DNA from: Gellertiella hungarica
GTDB lineage: Bacteria; Pseudomonadota; Alphaproteobacteria; Rhizobiales; Rhizobiaceae
Direction: 5' to 3'
Length of the DNA stretch: 64,000 nucleotides
Assembly (NCBI RefSeq): GCF_014197145.1
Contig: NZ_JACIEZ010000007.1
Span: 124,001 to 188,000, forward strand
The translations under genes and the position numbers were made by a program. Below, piece by piece: positions 8,024 to 16,100 of this stretch (the first letter of the stretch is position 1; each line of letters opens with the position of its first letter). The notes under the pieces were generated by a model that had not been told where the DNA came from, ran no database searches, and saw nothing but the letters and a program-made list of their open reading frames with translations.

Positions 8024-9058
8024 ATGGCGCGCAAGAACATCCTGAGCGGCCTGCTCGACCAGAACCGTCCGCAGCCGGCTGAGCTTCCGCCGGTGGCCCC
8101 GGAGACCAAATCCGCCGTCCCGCCGCGCGGGCTGGGCGCGCTCGGCGCCGTCACGCGCAGCATCGACGCGCTGGCCGCCAAGGCCGAGGCCGCCGGGCGG
8201 CTCGAGGCGCAGCTGGCCGCCGGCGCGGTGATCGTGGATCTCGATCCCGTGCAGATCGAGAACTCCTTCGTCAGCGACCGCATCGGCGACGACGAGGAAG
8301 CCTTCCGCCAGCTGGTGGAGGCGATCCGCGAGCGGGGGCAGGATTCGCCGATCCTCGTGCGGCCCCATCCCGACAAGCCGAACCTCTACCAGATTGCCTT
8401 CGGTCACCGGCGCGCCCGCGCCGCGCGCGAGCTCGGCATTCCCGTCAAGGCGGTGGTGAAGCCCCTTTCCGATACGGAGCATGTGATTGCCCAGGGGCAG
8501 GAGAACTCCGCCCGCGCCGATCTCTCCTTCATCGAGCGGGCGCTCTTTGCCTCCCGGCTTGAGCAGAGAGGCTTCAGCCGCGAGGTGATGATGACGGCGC
8601 TCGGGCTGGACAAGACGACGCTGTCCAAGATGCTTTCCGTCTGCAACCGCATTCCGGGCGACATCCTGCATTCGCTCGATCTCGCCCGCGGCATCGGGCG
8701 CGACCGCTGGCACGAGCTTGCGACGCTCTTCGACACGCCCGGTGCCGACCAGCGTGCCCGCCATTTCATGAACCAGCGTCCCTATCGCACCGCGAAGACC
8801 CTGGAGGAGCGCTTCCTGCTTCTCCTGCGCTTCCTGAAGGAGCCGGCCGAGGCGGCGCCATCCCGCCCCGCCACCGTCCGGAAGGACTGGGCGCGTCCCG
8901 ATGGTGCGGTCAAGGCGAAGATCGCCGACGACGGAAAGACATTCACGATTGCGCTGAAGGCTGCCCGCGCGGCGGATTTCGGCGCCTATCTCACCGCGCA
9001 GCTCGACCGGCTCTACGAGGCCTTCGAGCGCGAGAACGCCAACAGCAACGGAGACTGA
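8024..9058 (+). CDS. repB: RepB, ParB-type centromere-binding protein
   Basis: A 344-residue DNA-binding partition protein that recognises parS and works with RepA. The ParB N-terminal nuclease-like domain shows PILVRPHPDKPNLYQIAFGH followed by the GHRRARAARELG box; QGQENSARADLSFIERA lies in the conserved second box; the helix-turn-helix is near residues 185-210 (REVMMTALGLDKTTLSKML). The start follows GGGAGGG by 4 bases. It is co-transcribed with repA and separated from repC by the ctRNA region. Confidence 0.96.
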   Translation: MARKNILSGLLDQNRPQPAELPPVAPETKSAVPPRGLGALGAVTRSIDALAAKAEAAGRLEAQLAAGAVIVDLDPVQIENSFVSDRIGDDEEAFRQLVEAIRERGQDSPILVRPHPDKPNLYQIAFGHRRARAARELGIPVKAVVKPLSDTEHVIAQGQENSARADLSFIERALFASRLEQRGFSREVMMTALGLDKTTLSKMLSVCNRIPGDILHSLDLARGIGRDRWHELATLFDTPGADQRARHFMNQRPYRTAKTLEERFLLLLRFLKEPAEAAPSRPATVRKDWARPDGAVKAKIADDGKTFTIALKAARAADFGAYLTAQLDRLYEAFERENANSNGD

Positions 9059-9069
9059 ACCCGCAAAAG

Positions 9070-9122
9070 AAAAAGGCCCCCGCAACGAAACCGCCGTGGA
9101 AGCCCTTCTCAATGGTGTAAGC
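9070..9122 (-). ncRNA. ctRNA, antisense regulator of repC
   Basis: The 162-base repB-repC gap carries on its minus strand TTGACA at 9157-9152 and a weak -10 (GATTCT) at 9134-9129, 17 bases apart. The predicted start is near 9122. The RNA would end in a stem (9098-9104 with 9075-9081) followed by five U residues at 9074-9070, giving about 50 bases. Position, orientation, size and terminator match the counter-transcribed RNA that limits RepC synthesis in repABC replicons. The ends are inferred. Confidence 0.75.
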
Positions 9123-9220
9123 AGCCTGAGAATCTCATTTCCACGAATCCCTGTCAAGCGTTTAGGCGTCGTTCGGCGAGCAGATTTCTTTTGCCTTTGA
9201 AAAGGTGAAGGAAAAGACAG

Positions 9221-10429
9221 ATGGAAAGCGTGACGACGCCCTTCGGGCGGCGGCCGATGACGCTTGGCATGCTTGCAAGCCAGGTGCGCGGACGGGAGAT
9301 CGCGCCCGACCGCACCGCCGACAAATGGAAACTCTTCCGAGCGCTCTGCGAGGCGCGCCCGCGGCTCGGCATCACCGACCGGGCGCTGGCCCTGCTGAAT
9401 GCGCTGCTCTCCTTCTATCCGAAGGCAGAGCTGGCGGCCGGCGATGGCCTGGTTGTGTTTCCCTCCAATGCCCAGCTTTCGCTGCGGGCCAACGGCATGG
9501 CCGAAGCGACCATCCGCCGGCATCTCGCGGCACTCGTTGAGGCGGGGCTGATCCTGCGCAAGGACAGTGCCAATGGCAAGCGCTATGCCCGCCGGGACGG
9601 CGAGGGGGCGCTGGACGAGGCCTTCGGCTTTTCCCTCGCGCCGCTTCTGGCCCGGGCAGACGAAATCGAGCGGCTGGCCGCGGATGTGGTTGCCGAACGG
9701 CTGGCCTTCCAGCGGCTCAGGGAACGGCTGACGATCGCGCGCCGGGACGTGTCCAAGCTGATCGAGGCAGCTCTGGAAGAGGGGGCTCCGGGCGACTGGA
9801 CGATGGCGCTGGAAGAGCACCGGACCATCCTGGCCGGCCTTGGCCGGAAGCCTTCCGCATCGGATGTCATGGCAGCGCTCGATGCCATGGAGGCGCTCCG
9901 GGAGGAAATCGTCAACCAGCTGGAAACTATCGCACTTTCGCAGATTCCAAGCGGCAATCCCTTACAGGATGAGCGGCACATACAGAATTCAAACACCGAA
10001 TCCACCCATGAATCTGAACAGCTCTTCGAAAAAGAGCAGGGCGAAAGGCCGGGGCCCGAACGGAAGGGGCTGGCCGTGCCGCCGAAGACCTTCCCGCTTG
10101 GCCTGGTGCTGTCTGCCTGCCCCGATATTGCCGATTACGGACCGGAAGGGGCGGTCAAGTCCTGGCGCGACCTGATGGCGGCGGCGGTGGTGGTGCGCAC
10201 CATGCTGGGCGTCAGCCCCTCGGCCTATCAGGAAGCCTGCGAGGTCATGGGGCCGGAAAATGCGGCGATTGCCATGGCCTGCATTCTGGAGCGGGCGAAC
10301 GAGATCCAGTCGGCGGGCGGTTATCTGCGCGACCTGTCGCGGCGGGCGGCGCGGGGCGAATTCTCCGTCGGGCCGATGCTGATGGCGGCGCTGCGCGGGC
10401 GTGGCGGAGGCATCCGGCAGGCATCCTGA
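9221..10429 (+). CDS. repC: RepC replication initiator
   Basis: A 402-residue initiator, sufficient for replication in this plasmid family. The N-terminal half contains a winged-helix DNA-binding region (SLRANGMAEATIRRHLAALVEAGLILRKDS, about residues 88-117). The C-terminal half includes SACPDIADYGPEGAVKSWRDL and DLSRRAARGEFSVGPM, features shared by RepC proteins. GAAGGAAAAG precedes the ATG. Translation is expected to be controlled by the antisense RNA in the leader. The middle of the coding sequence is strikingly A+T-rich (see the oriV entry). Confidence 0.96.
   Translation: MESVTTPFGRRPMTLGMLASQVRGREIAPDRTADKWKLFRALCEARPRLGITDRALALLNALLSFYPKAELAAGDGLVVFPSNAQLSLRANGMAEATIRRHLAALVEAGLILRKDSANGKRYARRDGEGALDEAFGFSLAPLLARADEIERLAADVVAERLAFQRLRERLTIARRDVSKLIEAALEEGAPGDWTMALEEHRTILAGLGRKPSASDVMAALDAMEALREEIVNQLETIALSQIPSGNPLQDERHIQNSNTESTHESEQLFEKEQGERPGPERKGLAVPPKTFPLGLVLSACPDIADYGPEGAVKSWRDLMAAAVVVRTMLGVSPSAYQEACEVMGPENAAIAMACILERANEIQSAGGYLRDLSRRAARGEFSVGPMLMAALRGRGGGIRQAS
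9924..10045. other. Candidate replication origin inside repC
   Basis: Within repC, bases 9924-10045 are clearly richer in A and T than the flanking coding sequence. They encode a poorly conserved linker rich in Gln, Asn, Ser and Glu. In studied repABC plasmids the origin lies in an A+T-rich stretch inside repC, so this is the natural candidate. No iterons or DnaA boxes were identified by eye. Confidence 0.45.
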
Positions 10430-10447
10430 TCCTTGTCCGGCCTCGCG

Positions 10448-10463
10448 GTTTACGGCAGTAAAC
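10448..10463. promoter_or_regulatory. parS centromere site downstream of repC
   Basis: GTTTACGGCAGTAAAC matches GTTNNCNGCNGNNAAC at all fixed positions and lies 18 bases after the repC stop, another usual location of repABC centromere sites. Together with the site at 7983 it brackets repB-repC. Confidence 0.92.
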
Positions 10464-10574
10464 TCGCCGGTCACAGGACGGGATCGGCGGCGGGCGGGCA
10501 GCGCTGCATTTCCTGCATTGCTGCAATGCGAAAATCGTAGTTGTGAAGTGTGCGCTGCAACAATATCTTGATCA

Positions 10575-10691
10575 TCAGCAAGCGGGTCCTCCTCCTCCCA
10601 AACCCCTTGCGGCGACCACCGGCGCTCCTCCTCCCAAGCCGATGGTCATGATCGAGAAGCCCGACGCACCTCCTCCCGCGTCGGGCTTTTT
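10575..10691 (+). ncRNA. Anti-Shine-Dalgarno small RNA, alpha-r14/cuckoo type
   Basis: Three successive hairpins each display CCTCCTCCC in the loop. Stem 1 is GCAAG+GGGT (10578-10587, one bulged C) with ACCC+CTTGC (10602-10610). Stem 2 is GACCA.CGGC (10614-10623) with GCCG.TGGTC (10638-10647). Stem 3 is a perfect 10-bp stem, AGCCCGACGC (10658-10667) with 10678-10687, followed by a T run, and serves as terminator. The loop motifs are at 10591-10599, 10627-10635 and 10669-10677. TTGTGA (10541) and ATATCT (10563) could be the promoter, giving a start near 10575. Such loops pair with ribosome-binding sites; known relatives in Rhizobiales form the alpha-r14/cuckoo families. Together with the parS at 10448, this fills the 386-base gap after repC. 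Confidence 0.85.
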
Positions 10692-10815
10692 CGTTTGCGG
10701 TGCGGGCCGGTGTCTGGCGGTGCGAACCGCTTGACCTTTTCCTCTCCCGCGTCATCTTTGGCGAGGATGCGGGGGCGGGCAGTCTCCGCAACGCAGCGAG
10801 GGGAGAAGCTCAGTC

Positions 10816-11172
10816 ATGCCGCGCCGAAACCGTATCGAGGTCAAGTCCTGGTACGAGGCGCCGCCGCCGCCCGTCTGCCCGATCTGCGAGCGACCCATCC
10901 CGGAAAGCCAGCGCGACGCCCATCATCTCGTTCCGAAAAGCAGGGGAGGGCGCGTGACGGAGGACCTCCACCGCATATGCCACCGGCAGATCCACGCGCT
11001 CTTTACCGAAAGAGAGCTGGCGAGGGACTACCACTCGGTCGAGGCCATTCTTGCCCATCCCGAAATGCAGAAATTCGTCGCCTGGATCCGGAAGAAGCCG
11101 CCGGACTACAGCGACGGGGTGAAGAAGAGCCGCCGCCTGCGCGAGGGGAGGGGGCAGGACCAGGGAAAATGA
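10816..11172 (+). CDS. Small HNH-type nuclease-domain protein
   Basis: A 118-residue protein with a zinc-binding HNH fold. CPIC (residues 21-24) gives the first metal pair, DAHHLVPKSRGG (34-45) supplies the catalytic His pair, and HRICHRQIH (52-60) gives the second metal Cys and the C-terminal His. The C-terminus is rich in Lys and Arg. The size fits a stand-alone HNH protein, not a homing endonuclease or a restriction enzyme with a recognition domain. It sits between the small RNA and the convergent glnII gene, with no methylase nearby. Function unknown; DNA or RNA cleavage is only inferred. Confidence 0.85.
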   Translation: MPRRNRIEVKSWYEAPPPPVCPICERPIPESQRDAHHLVPKSRGGRVTEDLHRICHRQIHALFTERELARDYHSVEAILAHPEMQKFVAWIRKKPPDYSDGVKKSRRLREGRGQDQGK

Positions 11173-11204
11173 AAAAAGCGCCCCGCGGGATCACGGGGCG
11201 CTTT
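11172..11204 (-). terminator. Terminator of glnII
   Basis: An 11-bp perfect stem (AAAGCGCCCCG at 11175-11185 with 11194-11204) lies between the convergent HNH gene and glnII. On the minus strand it is followed by six U residues, so it mainly serves glnII; it may also stop the plus-strand transcript. Confidence 0.88.
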
Positions 11205-11229
11205 CCGGTTTCTGGCCTTGAATGCCGTA

Positions 11230-12270
11230 TCAGGCGGCCTTCTGGGCTTCCACGTCGGTGGGAACGGTGGAGATCGTCTTCAGGATCTGCGAAGCGATCT
11301 GGTAGGGGTCGCCCTGGGAGTTCGGGCGACGGTCTTCCAGATAGCCGCGGTAGCCGTTGTTGACGAAGCTGTGCGGGACGCGGATCGACGCGCCGCGGTC
11401 GGCAACGCCCCAGCTGAACTGGTGGATCGAGGCGGTTTCATGCTTGCCGGTGAGGCGCATGTGGTTGTCCGGGCCATAGACGGCGATGTGGTCTTCGCGG
11501 GCTTCCGCAAAGGCAGCCATCAGGCTTTCGAAATAGGCCTTGCCGCCCACTTCGCGCATGTACCGGGTCGAGAAGTTGGCATGCATGCCCGAGCCGTTCC
11601 AGTCGGTGTCGCCGAGCGGCTTGCAGTGATATTCGATGTCGATGCCGTATTTTTCGGTCAGGCGCTGCATCAGGTAGCGGGCGAGCCAGATTTCGTCGGC
11701 AGCCTTGCGGGAGCCCTTTCCGAAGATCTGGAATTCCCACTGGCCCTTGGCGACTTCGGCATTCACGCCTTCATGGTTGAGGCCGGCGGCGAGGCAGATG
11801 TCCAGGTGTTCCTCGACGATCTGGCGGGCGATGTCGCCGACATTGCTGTAGCCGACGCCGGTGTAGTAGGGGCCCTGCGGTGCGGGGAAGCCGGTTTCCG
11901 GGAAGCCGAGCGGACGGCCGTTCTTGTAGAAGAAGTATTCCTGCTCGAAACCGAACCAGGCGTCCTCGTCGTCCAGGATGGTGGCGCGGGTGTTGGAGGG
12001 ATGCGGCGTCTTGGCGTCGGGCATCATGACTTCGCAGAGAACCAGCACGCCATTGGTGCGGACCGGATCGGGATAGACGGCGACGGGCTTCAGAACGCAA
12101 TCGGAGCTGTTGCCTTCGGCCTGCTGGGTGGACGAGCCATCGAAGCCCCAGTTCGGCAGCTGCTCGAGAGTCGGGAAGGACTCGAATTCCTTGATCAGGG
12201 TCTTGCCGCGCAGGTTCGGGGTGGGCTTGTATCCATCGAGCCAGATGTACTCGAGCTTGAACTTGGTCAT
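11230..12270 (-). CDS. glnII: Glutamine synthetase type II (eukaryotic type)
   Basis: Makes glutamine from glutamate, ammonia and ATP in the cytoplasm. The 346-residue length and the motifs LEYIWLDG, NWGFDGSSTQQAEG, WFGFEQEYFF, GMHANFSTRYMRE and DRGASIRVP are those of the octameric GSII enzymes of Rhizobiales and eukaryotes; the protein lacks the adenylylation Tyr loop of GSI. GAGAG precedes the ATG at 12270. A sigma-54 promoter about 80 bases upstream indicates NtrC-dependent expression under nitrogen limitation. Many rhizobia carry this gene next to their GSI. Confidence 0.97.
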   Translation of the reverse strand: MTKFKLEYIWLDGYKPTPNLRGKTLIKEFESFPTLEQLPNWGFDGSSTQQAEGNSSDCVLKPVAVYPDPVRTNGVLVLCEVMMPDAKTPHPSNTRATILDDEDAWFGFEQEYFFYKNGRPLGFPETGFPAPQGPYYTGVGYSNVGDIARQIVEEHLDICLAAGLNHEGVNAEVAKGQWEFQIFGKGSRKAADEIWLARYLMQRLTEKYGIDIEYHCKPLGDTDWNGSGMHANFSTRYMREVGGKAYFESLMAAFAEAREDHIAVYGPDNHMRLTGKHETASIHQFSWGVADRGASIRVPHSFVNNGYRGYLEDRRPNSQGDPYQIASQILKTISTVPTDVEAQKAA

Positions 12271-12348
12271 TTTTTCTCTCACGTGACGCTGGATTCCACT
12301 ATGGCCCCGGGCATTCTTCCGTGCCCGACAACCGCCGCCCACAAGAGT

Positions 12349-12365
12349 TGCAGGAACCGTGCCAG
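12349..12365 (-). promoter_or_regulatory. Sigma-54 promoter of glnII
   Basis: Reading on the minus strand, CTGGCACGGTTCCTGCA matches the -24/-12 consensus YTGGCACGRNNNTTGCW with one change (CTGC for TTGC). The invariant GG and GC are present with the right spacing. The predicted start is near 12337, giving a leader of about 67 bases. TGCAC half-sites near 12427 and 12470 could bind NtrC. The rest of the 326-base gap (12271-12596) holds only these elements and the next terminator. Confidence 0.82.
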
Positions 12366-12529
12366 ATGCCGCCCCTGCGGCGGAACGACGCGAAAAATAC
12401 CGAATCCGGGCACTCGGCCATGCCTCTGCACTGCCCGGGCATCACGCAGCGCCTCGCTGCGAGCGGAACGTGCACAAAAAATAGGCAAGCCTGCCGGGCT
12501 TTGAGGCAGCAATTACCCGCGGCAGCACG

Positions 12530-12567
12530 AAAAAGGGGCGCGCTGCCTGGGCAAGGCCGCGCGCCCC
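12530..12567 (-). terminator. Terminator after the IalB-like gene
   Basis: A 9-bp G/C stem (GGGGCGCGC at 12535-12543 with 12559-12567) is followed, on the minus strand, by five U residues. It lies 30 bases after the IalB-family stop and ends the autotransporter-ialB transcript. Confidence 0.88.
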
Positions 12568-12596
12568 GTTGACATCGGGCCGTATCGGAAAGGCCC

Positions 12597-13151
12597 TTAC
12601 GGCGCCATCAGCGCCTTCAGGCGGTCGATGGCTGCTGCGAAACCGTTCAGCGAGACCGAAAGGGGCGTCTTCTGCCCGTCGGCGCTCGTTCCGCCGAGCT
12701 TCAGCACCTTGCCGCTTCTGAGCCGCTCCGTCAGGGCGGCATCGAAGGTGGCCGGCACGAGGCAGCCCGCGGGGATGCAGGTGCTGAAGCGAAGCGCTTC
12801 GCCCGCCGCATCCTCGTCCACCGCAAGGGTGATGCCCGCATCGAGGAGAAGGCCGAAGGGCAGGACGAGCGTAGCCTCCAGCGCATCCGCCTTTCCTTCG
12901 CGCACCTCGATCGCCAGCACCCGCTGGCCGTTCTGCTGCATCTGCTGCTGGGAAACGGCGCACTGGCGGGTGTTTTCGATCATCCGGCAGGCGACGCTCC
13001 AGTCGCCATAGCTCTCCTGCAGCGAGGAGGCGCCGCCGGGAAGCCCGGCCACGGGCGCCTTGTCCTCGGCCCTTGCGGGCATGAGGGAAAGGCCGAGGAA
13101 AAGAAGGGTGGCGGTTGCGGATCTCGTCATGGGGGACGTTTTTCTCTGCAT
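12597..13151 (-). CDS. Invasion-associated locus B (IalB) family secreted protein
   Basis: A 184-residue exported protein. A signal peptide with core TATLLFLGLSLMP ends at about residue 28 (PARA). The IalB signature follows: YGDWSVACRMIENTRQCAVSQ near residues 48-68 and FSTCIPAGCLVPATFD near 122-137, with paired Cys residues likely forming disulfides in the periplasm. In Bartonella, IalB is linked to host-cell entry; in free-living Rhizobiales its job is not known. The ATG at 13151 lies one base after the stop of the autotransporter gene, so translation is probably coupled. A downstream ATG at 13130 is less likely. Confidence 0.85.
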   Translation of the reverse strand: MQRKTSPMTRSATATLLFLGLSLMPARAEDKAPVAGLPGGASSLQESYGDWSVACRMIENTRQCAVSQQQMQQNGQRVLAIEVREGKADALEATLVLPFGLLLDAGITLAVDEDAAGEALRFSTCIPAGCLVPATFDAALTERLRSGKVLKLGGTSADGQKTPLSVSLNGFAAAIDRLKALMAP

Positions 13152-13152
13152 T

Positions 13153-16100
13153 TCAGAACCTGACATTGAGTTCGGCCTTCACGCCATGGTCGCGTGCATC
13201 GCCTGAAAGCTGGCCGGTATAGGAAAGTTCCAGCGTGGCCGCCGGTGTGAAGTCGAAGCCGAGGCCGGCTTCGATGAGGAGGCTGTCGCGGGCGATCGGG
13301 GCACCGCCGACGGTGAAGAGGTCGGAGCCGGCAAAGCCGTGGGTGGATCGGGGCACCGTATCGCCCATCGCATGACGCCAGCCGATCGTCCCATGGAGCG
13401 TGCCGGTCGCTTCCCCGAGCCCGATCTCCCGTTCTCCCCGAAGGCCGAGGGTCGAGAAGGTCACGCCCTGCGCGTCGCCATCGCCGGAAAGCGCGCCGAT
13501 GCCGCCGGTCTCGCGCCAGCTATCGCCGTTCAGCCGCACATGGGCGAGATTGGCGAAGGGTTCGAGGCGGAGATTGCCGAGGTCCACCGCATAGGCCACC
13601 TCGCCGAAGGCCTGGAGGCTGGAGGCGCCGTACTCTGCCGCAAGCGCCTCGGAAAGGCCGGTAAAGTCGATGCCGCGACGGGTATCGATGTCGTGCCAGG
13701 CATAGGCCAGTCCCGTGCGCAGCGAAACGCCGCCGAGCATCGTGCCGGCATAGAGGCCCGCGTGATAGCTGTCGGCATTCGCCTCCGAGAGCCGGTCCGC
13801 CGCCTCGAAGCCGGAATGGCTGTAGCCGCCGAGAAGGCCGATCCGCCACCGGTCGAGGAAGAGCGCATCGGCGCCGAAGAGCAGACCCCTGGTCGAGCGG
13901 GCAAGCGCGGCGGCATTTCCGTCGCTCTCCGTCTCGCCCCAGGAGCCGAAGCCGGCGCTCCAGAAGACCGGTCCCTGATCGTCGGCGGCCGCACTGGCGA
14001 ACGAGCCGTCCGGGCCATAGGCGATGACGGGAGCGCTGCGGCCCGAGGTCTCGCCGAAGGCGGCGCGCAGCCGGTCGTTGATCGCGCCGCGCACATGGCG
14101 GCTGTCCTCGATGAGGCCCGTTGCGGTGGATGCGTGGATCTCGCCCGAAAGCTGGTCGAAGGCGATCCGGGCCGTCCTGGCGTCGAGCTGGACGATCCGG
14201 TCGTGAAGCCGGTCGCCGGGGGAAAGGCCGTCCAGGGCCCGGGCGGTGGCGCGCTGGTTGCGGCTCGCCGCGACATCCTCGAAGGCCGTGCCGTTCCGCG
14301 TGAGCGTCAGGCGAATGTCCTTCGCATCGTAGAGGAGCGAGGCGTCGAGGAAGGCGAAGTCGGAGGTCACCCGGTCGAAACGTCCTGATATCCCGCCATC
14401 GGCGGTGAGGATGCGGTAGGCGGCTGCGGGATCGTAGCCGCCTGTCGCGCCGATATGGGCGACGGTGCCGCCGAGAAGCCTGGCCGAGCCGGTCACGCGG
14501 ATGATATCCGCCGCGCCGACGCCCGGTGCTGCCTCCACCTCGTAGCGGCCGCCCTTTTCCATCACCAGATCGCCATCCACCGTCAGCATGCCCGGCGAGT
14601 GACCGGGGGCGACGGTGCCGCCATCCCCGATGGTCACGACCGATCCCGCTCCGGAGCCGACCGTGCCGATGCCGGAGAGACGGCCGCCCCTGCCGATCCG
14701 GGCCGATCCGCCGAGCTCCCGGTCGACGACGAGCGTTGCACCGGTGACGTCGGTCGTGCCGGCAAACCCCGTGGCATCGCCGGTGAGCGTGACCGTGCCG
14801 CCGCCGGTGACGGAGAAGCGCCCCGTGCCCGTGAGATCGCCGGCATAGCTGCCTGCCTCCGCCTGGTCGAAGGTGAAGCGCCCGGCCGCGCCGAGCGCGA
14901 TGTCGCCCTGGAAGCGGGCGGTTGCCGAGCGCAGCTCGCCGGCTTCCACCGTCCAGTCGAGGCTCGACGCGCCGCCAAGGACAAGGCGTCCCGCGCCACG
15001 TTTGATCATGGTGCCGGAAACGCCGCCGAGGCTGCCGATCGTGCCGGCAAAGCGGCCATCGGTCGCCTGATCGAAGACAACCGTCCCGGCATTGCCGAGG
15101 TCGCCGCGGATCGAGGCCGCCGTGCCCACAAGCGTTCCCGCCCGCACCCGCGTGTCGCCGCCGTAGCTGTTCGCGCCCGAAAGAACCAGCGTGCCCCGGT
15201 CGTCCTTCACCAGATCCGTATCGCCCTGAAGGGCGGCGGAGATGGTTGCCGTCATGGCAGCCCCCGCCGCCGTGCCGTCACCGACGCGGATGACGGTCTC
15301 GCCGCCCGCGCCTTCAAGGGAAAGGGGACCGCCGGCGAGGCGGTAGCCGTCCGCCGCGAACTGCAGGCCGGTCGCGCGGACCGCGCCGCCGCCATTGTCC
15401 ACGCGCACCGTGCCGCCGGTGCCGCCGAAGATCGCGAAGGAAGGGGAGGGGCCATAGCCGCCATTGCGGATGCCGGCTGCATCGGTCCAGTTGCGGGTGC
15501 CGATGCTCCAGCTGCCGTCGCCGCCGTCGATCCGCTGGTTGCCGTGGAGGGCGGCGTTTCCGCCGTCCCAGAAGGCCAGCGCCGCACCCTTGGTGGATAC
15601 CAGGTTGACCTGCCCGGAAATGGCGGTCTGCACCGCCAGGCTGTCGCGCTCGCCGGAGGAGGGGATCGCGCCGATCTCTAGGCCGTTGTCCGTCAGGCTG
15701 CCGCCATAGGAGAGGATCCGGTAGACGCCCGCGCTGAAGCCGCCGGCATCGGAAATGTCGAGCCGCCCGTCGAGCGTCACGTCGCCGCCGATATCGAAGA
15801 GCGCCACTGCCGAGGGCGTGCCGAGTGCGACGTCGAGGATGGCGCCGCCGGAAAGGGAGAGCGCGCCGAGCCGCATCGTCTGGCCGGCGCGGCCTTCGAG
15901 CCTGCCGCCGTTTTCCACCGTGACCGTGCCGGCGATCCGGCCCGTGCCGGCAAGCGAAGCACCGCCCGCGACCTCGATGCGGCGGCTGTCGATGGAGCCG
16001 TCGACCCTCAGGCGCCCGCCGCCGACCCGGATTGCGTGGTCCGTATCGCTCGCGCCCGAAAGCATGAAGGTGCCCGCGCCGACCTTCTGCAGGCCGTAGC

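Noticed and set aside
7985-9820. Long open frame on the minus strand opposite repB
   Set aside because: It mirrors the third-position G/C bias of repB and repC, has no ribosome site and encodes a Gly/Arg/His-rich sequence with no family character.
10543-10734. 63-codon frame over the small RNA
   Set aside because: The apparent Pro-rich peptide is explained by the repeated CCTCCTCCC loops, and the frame runs through the terminator stem.
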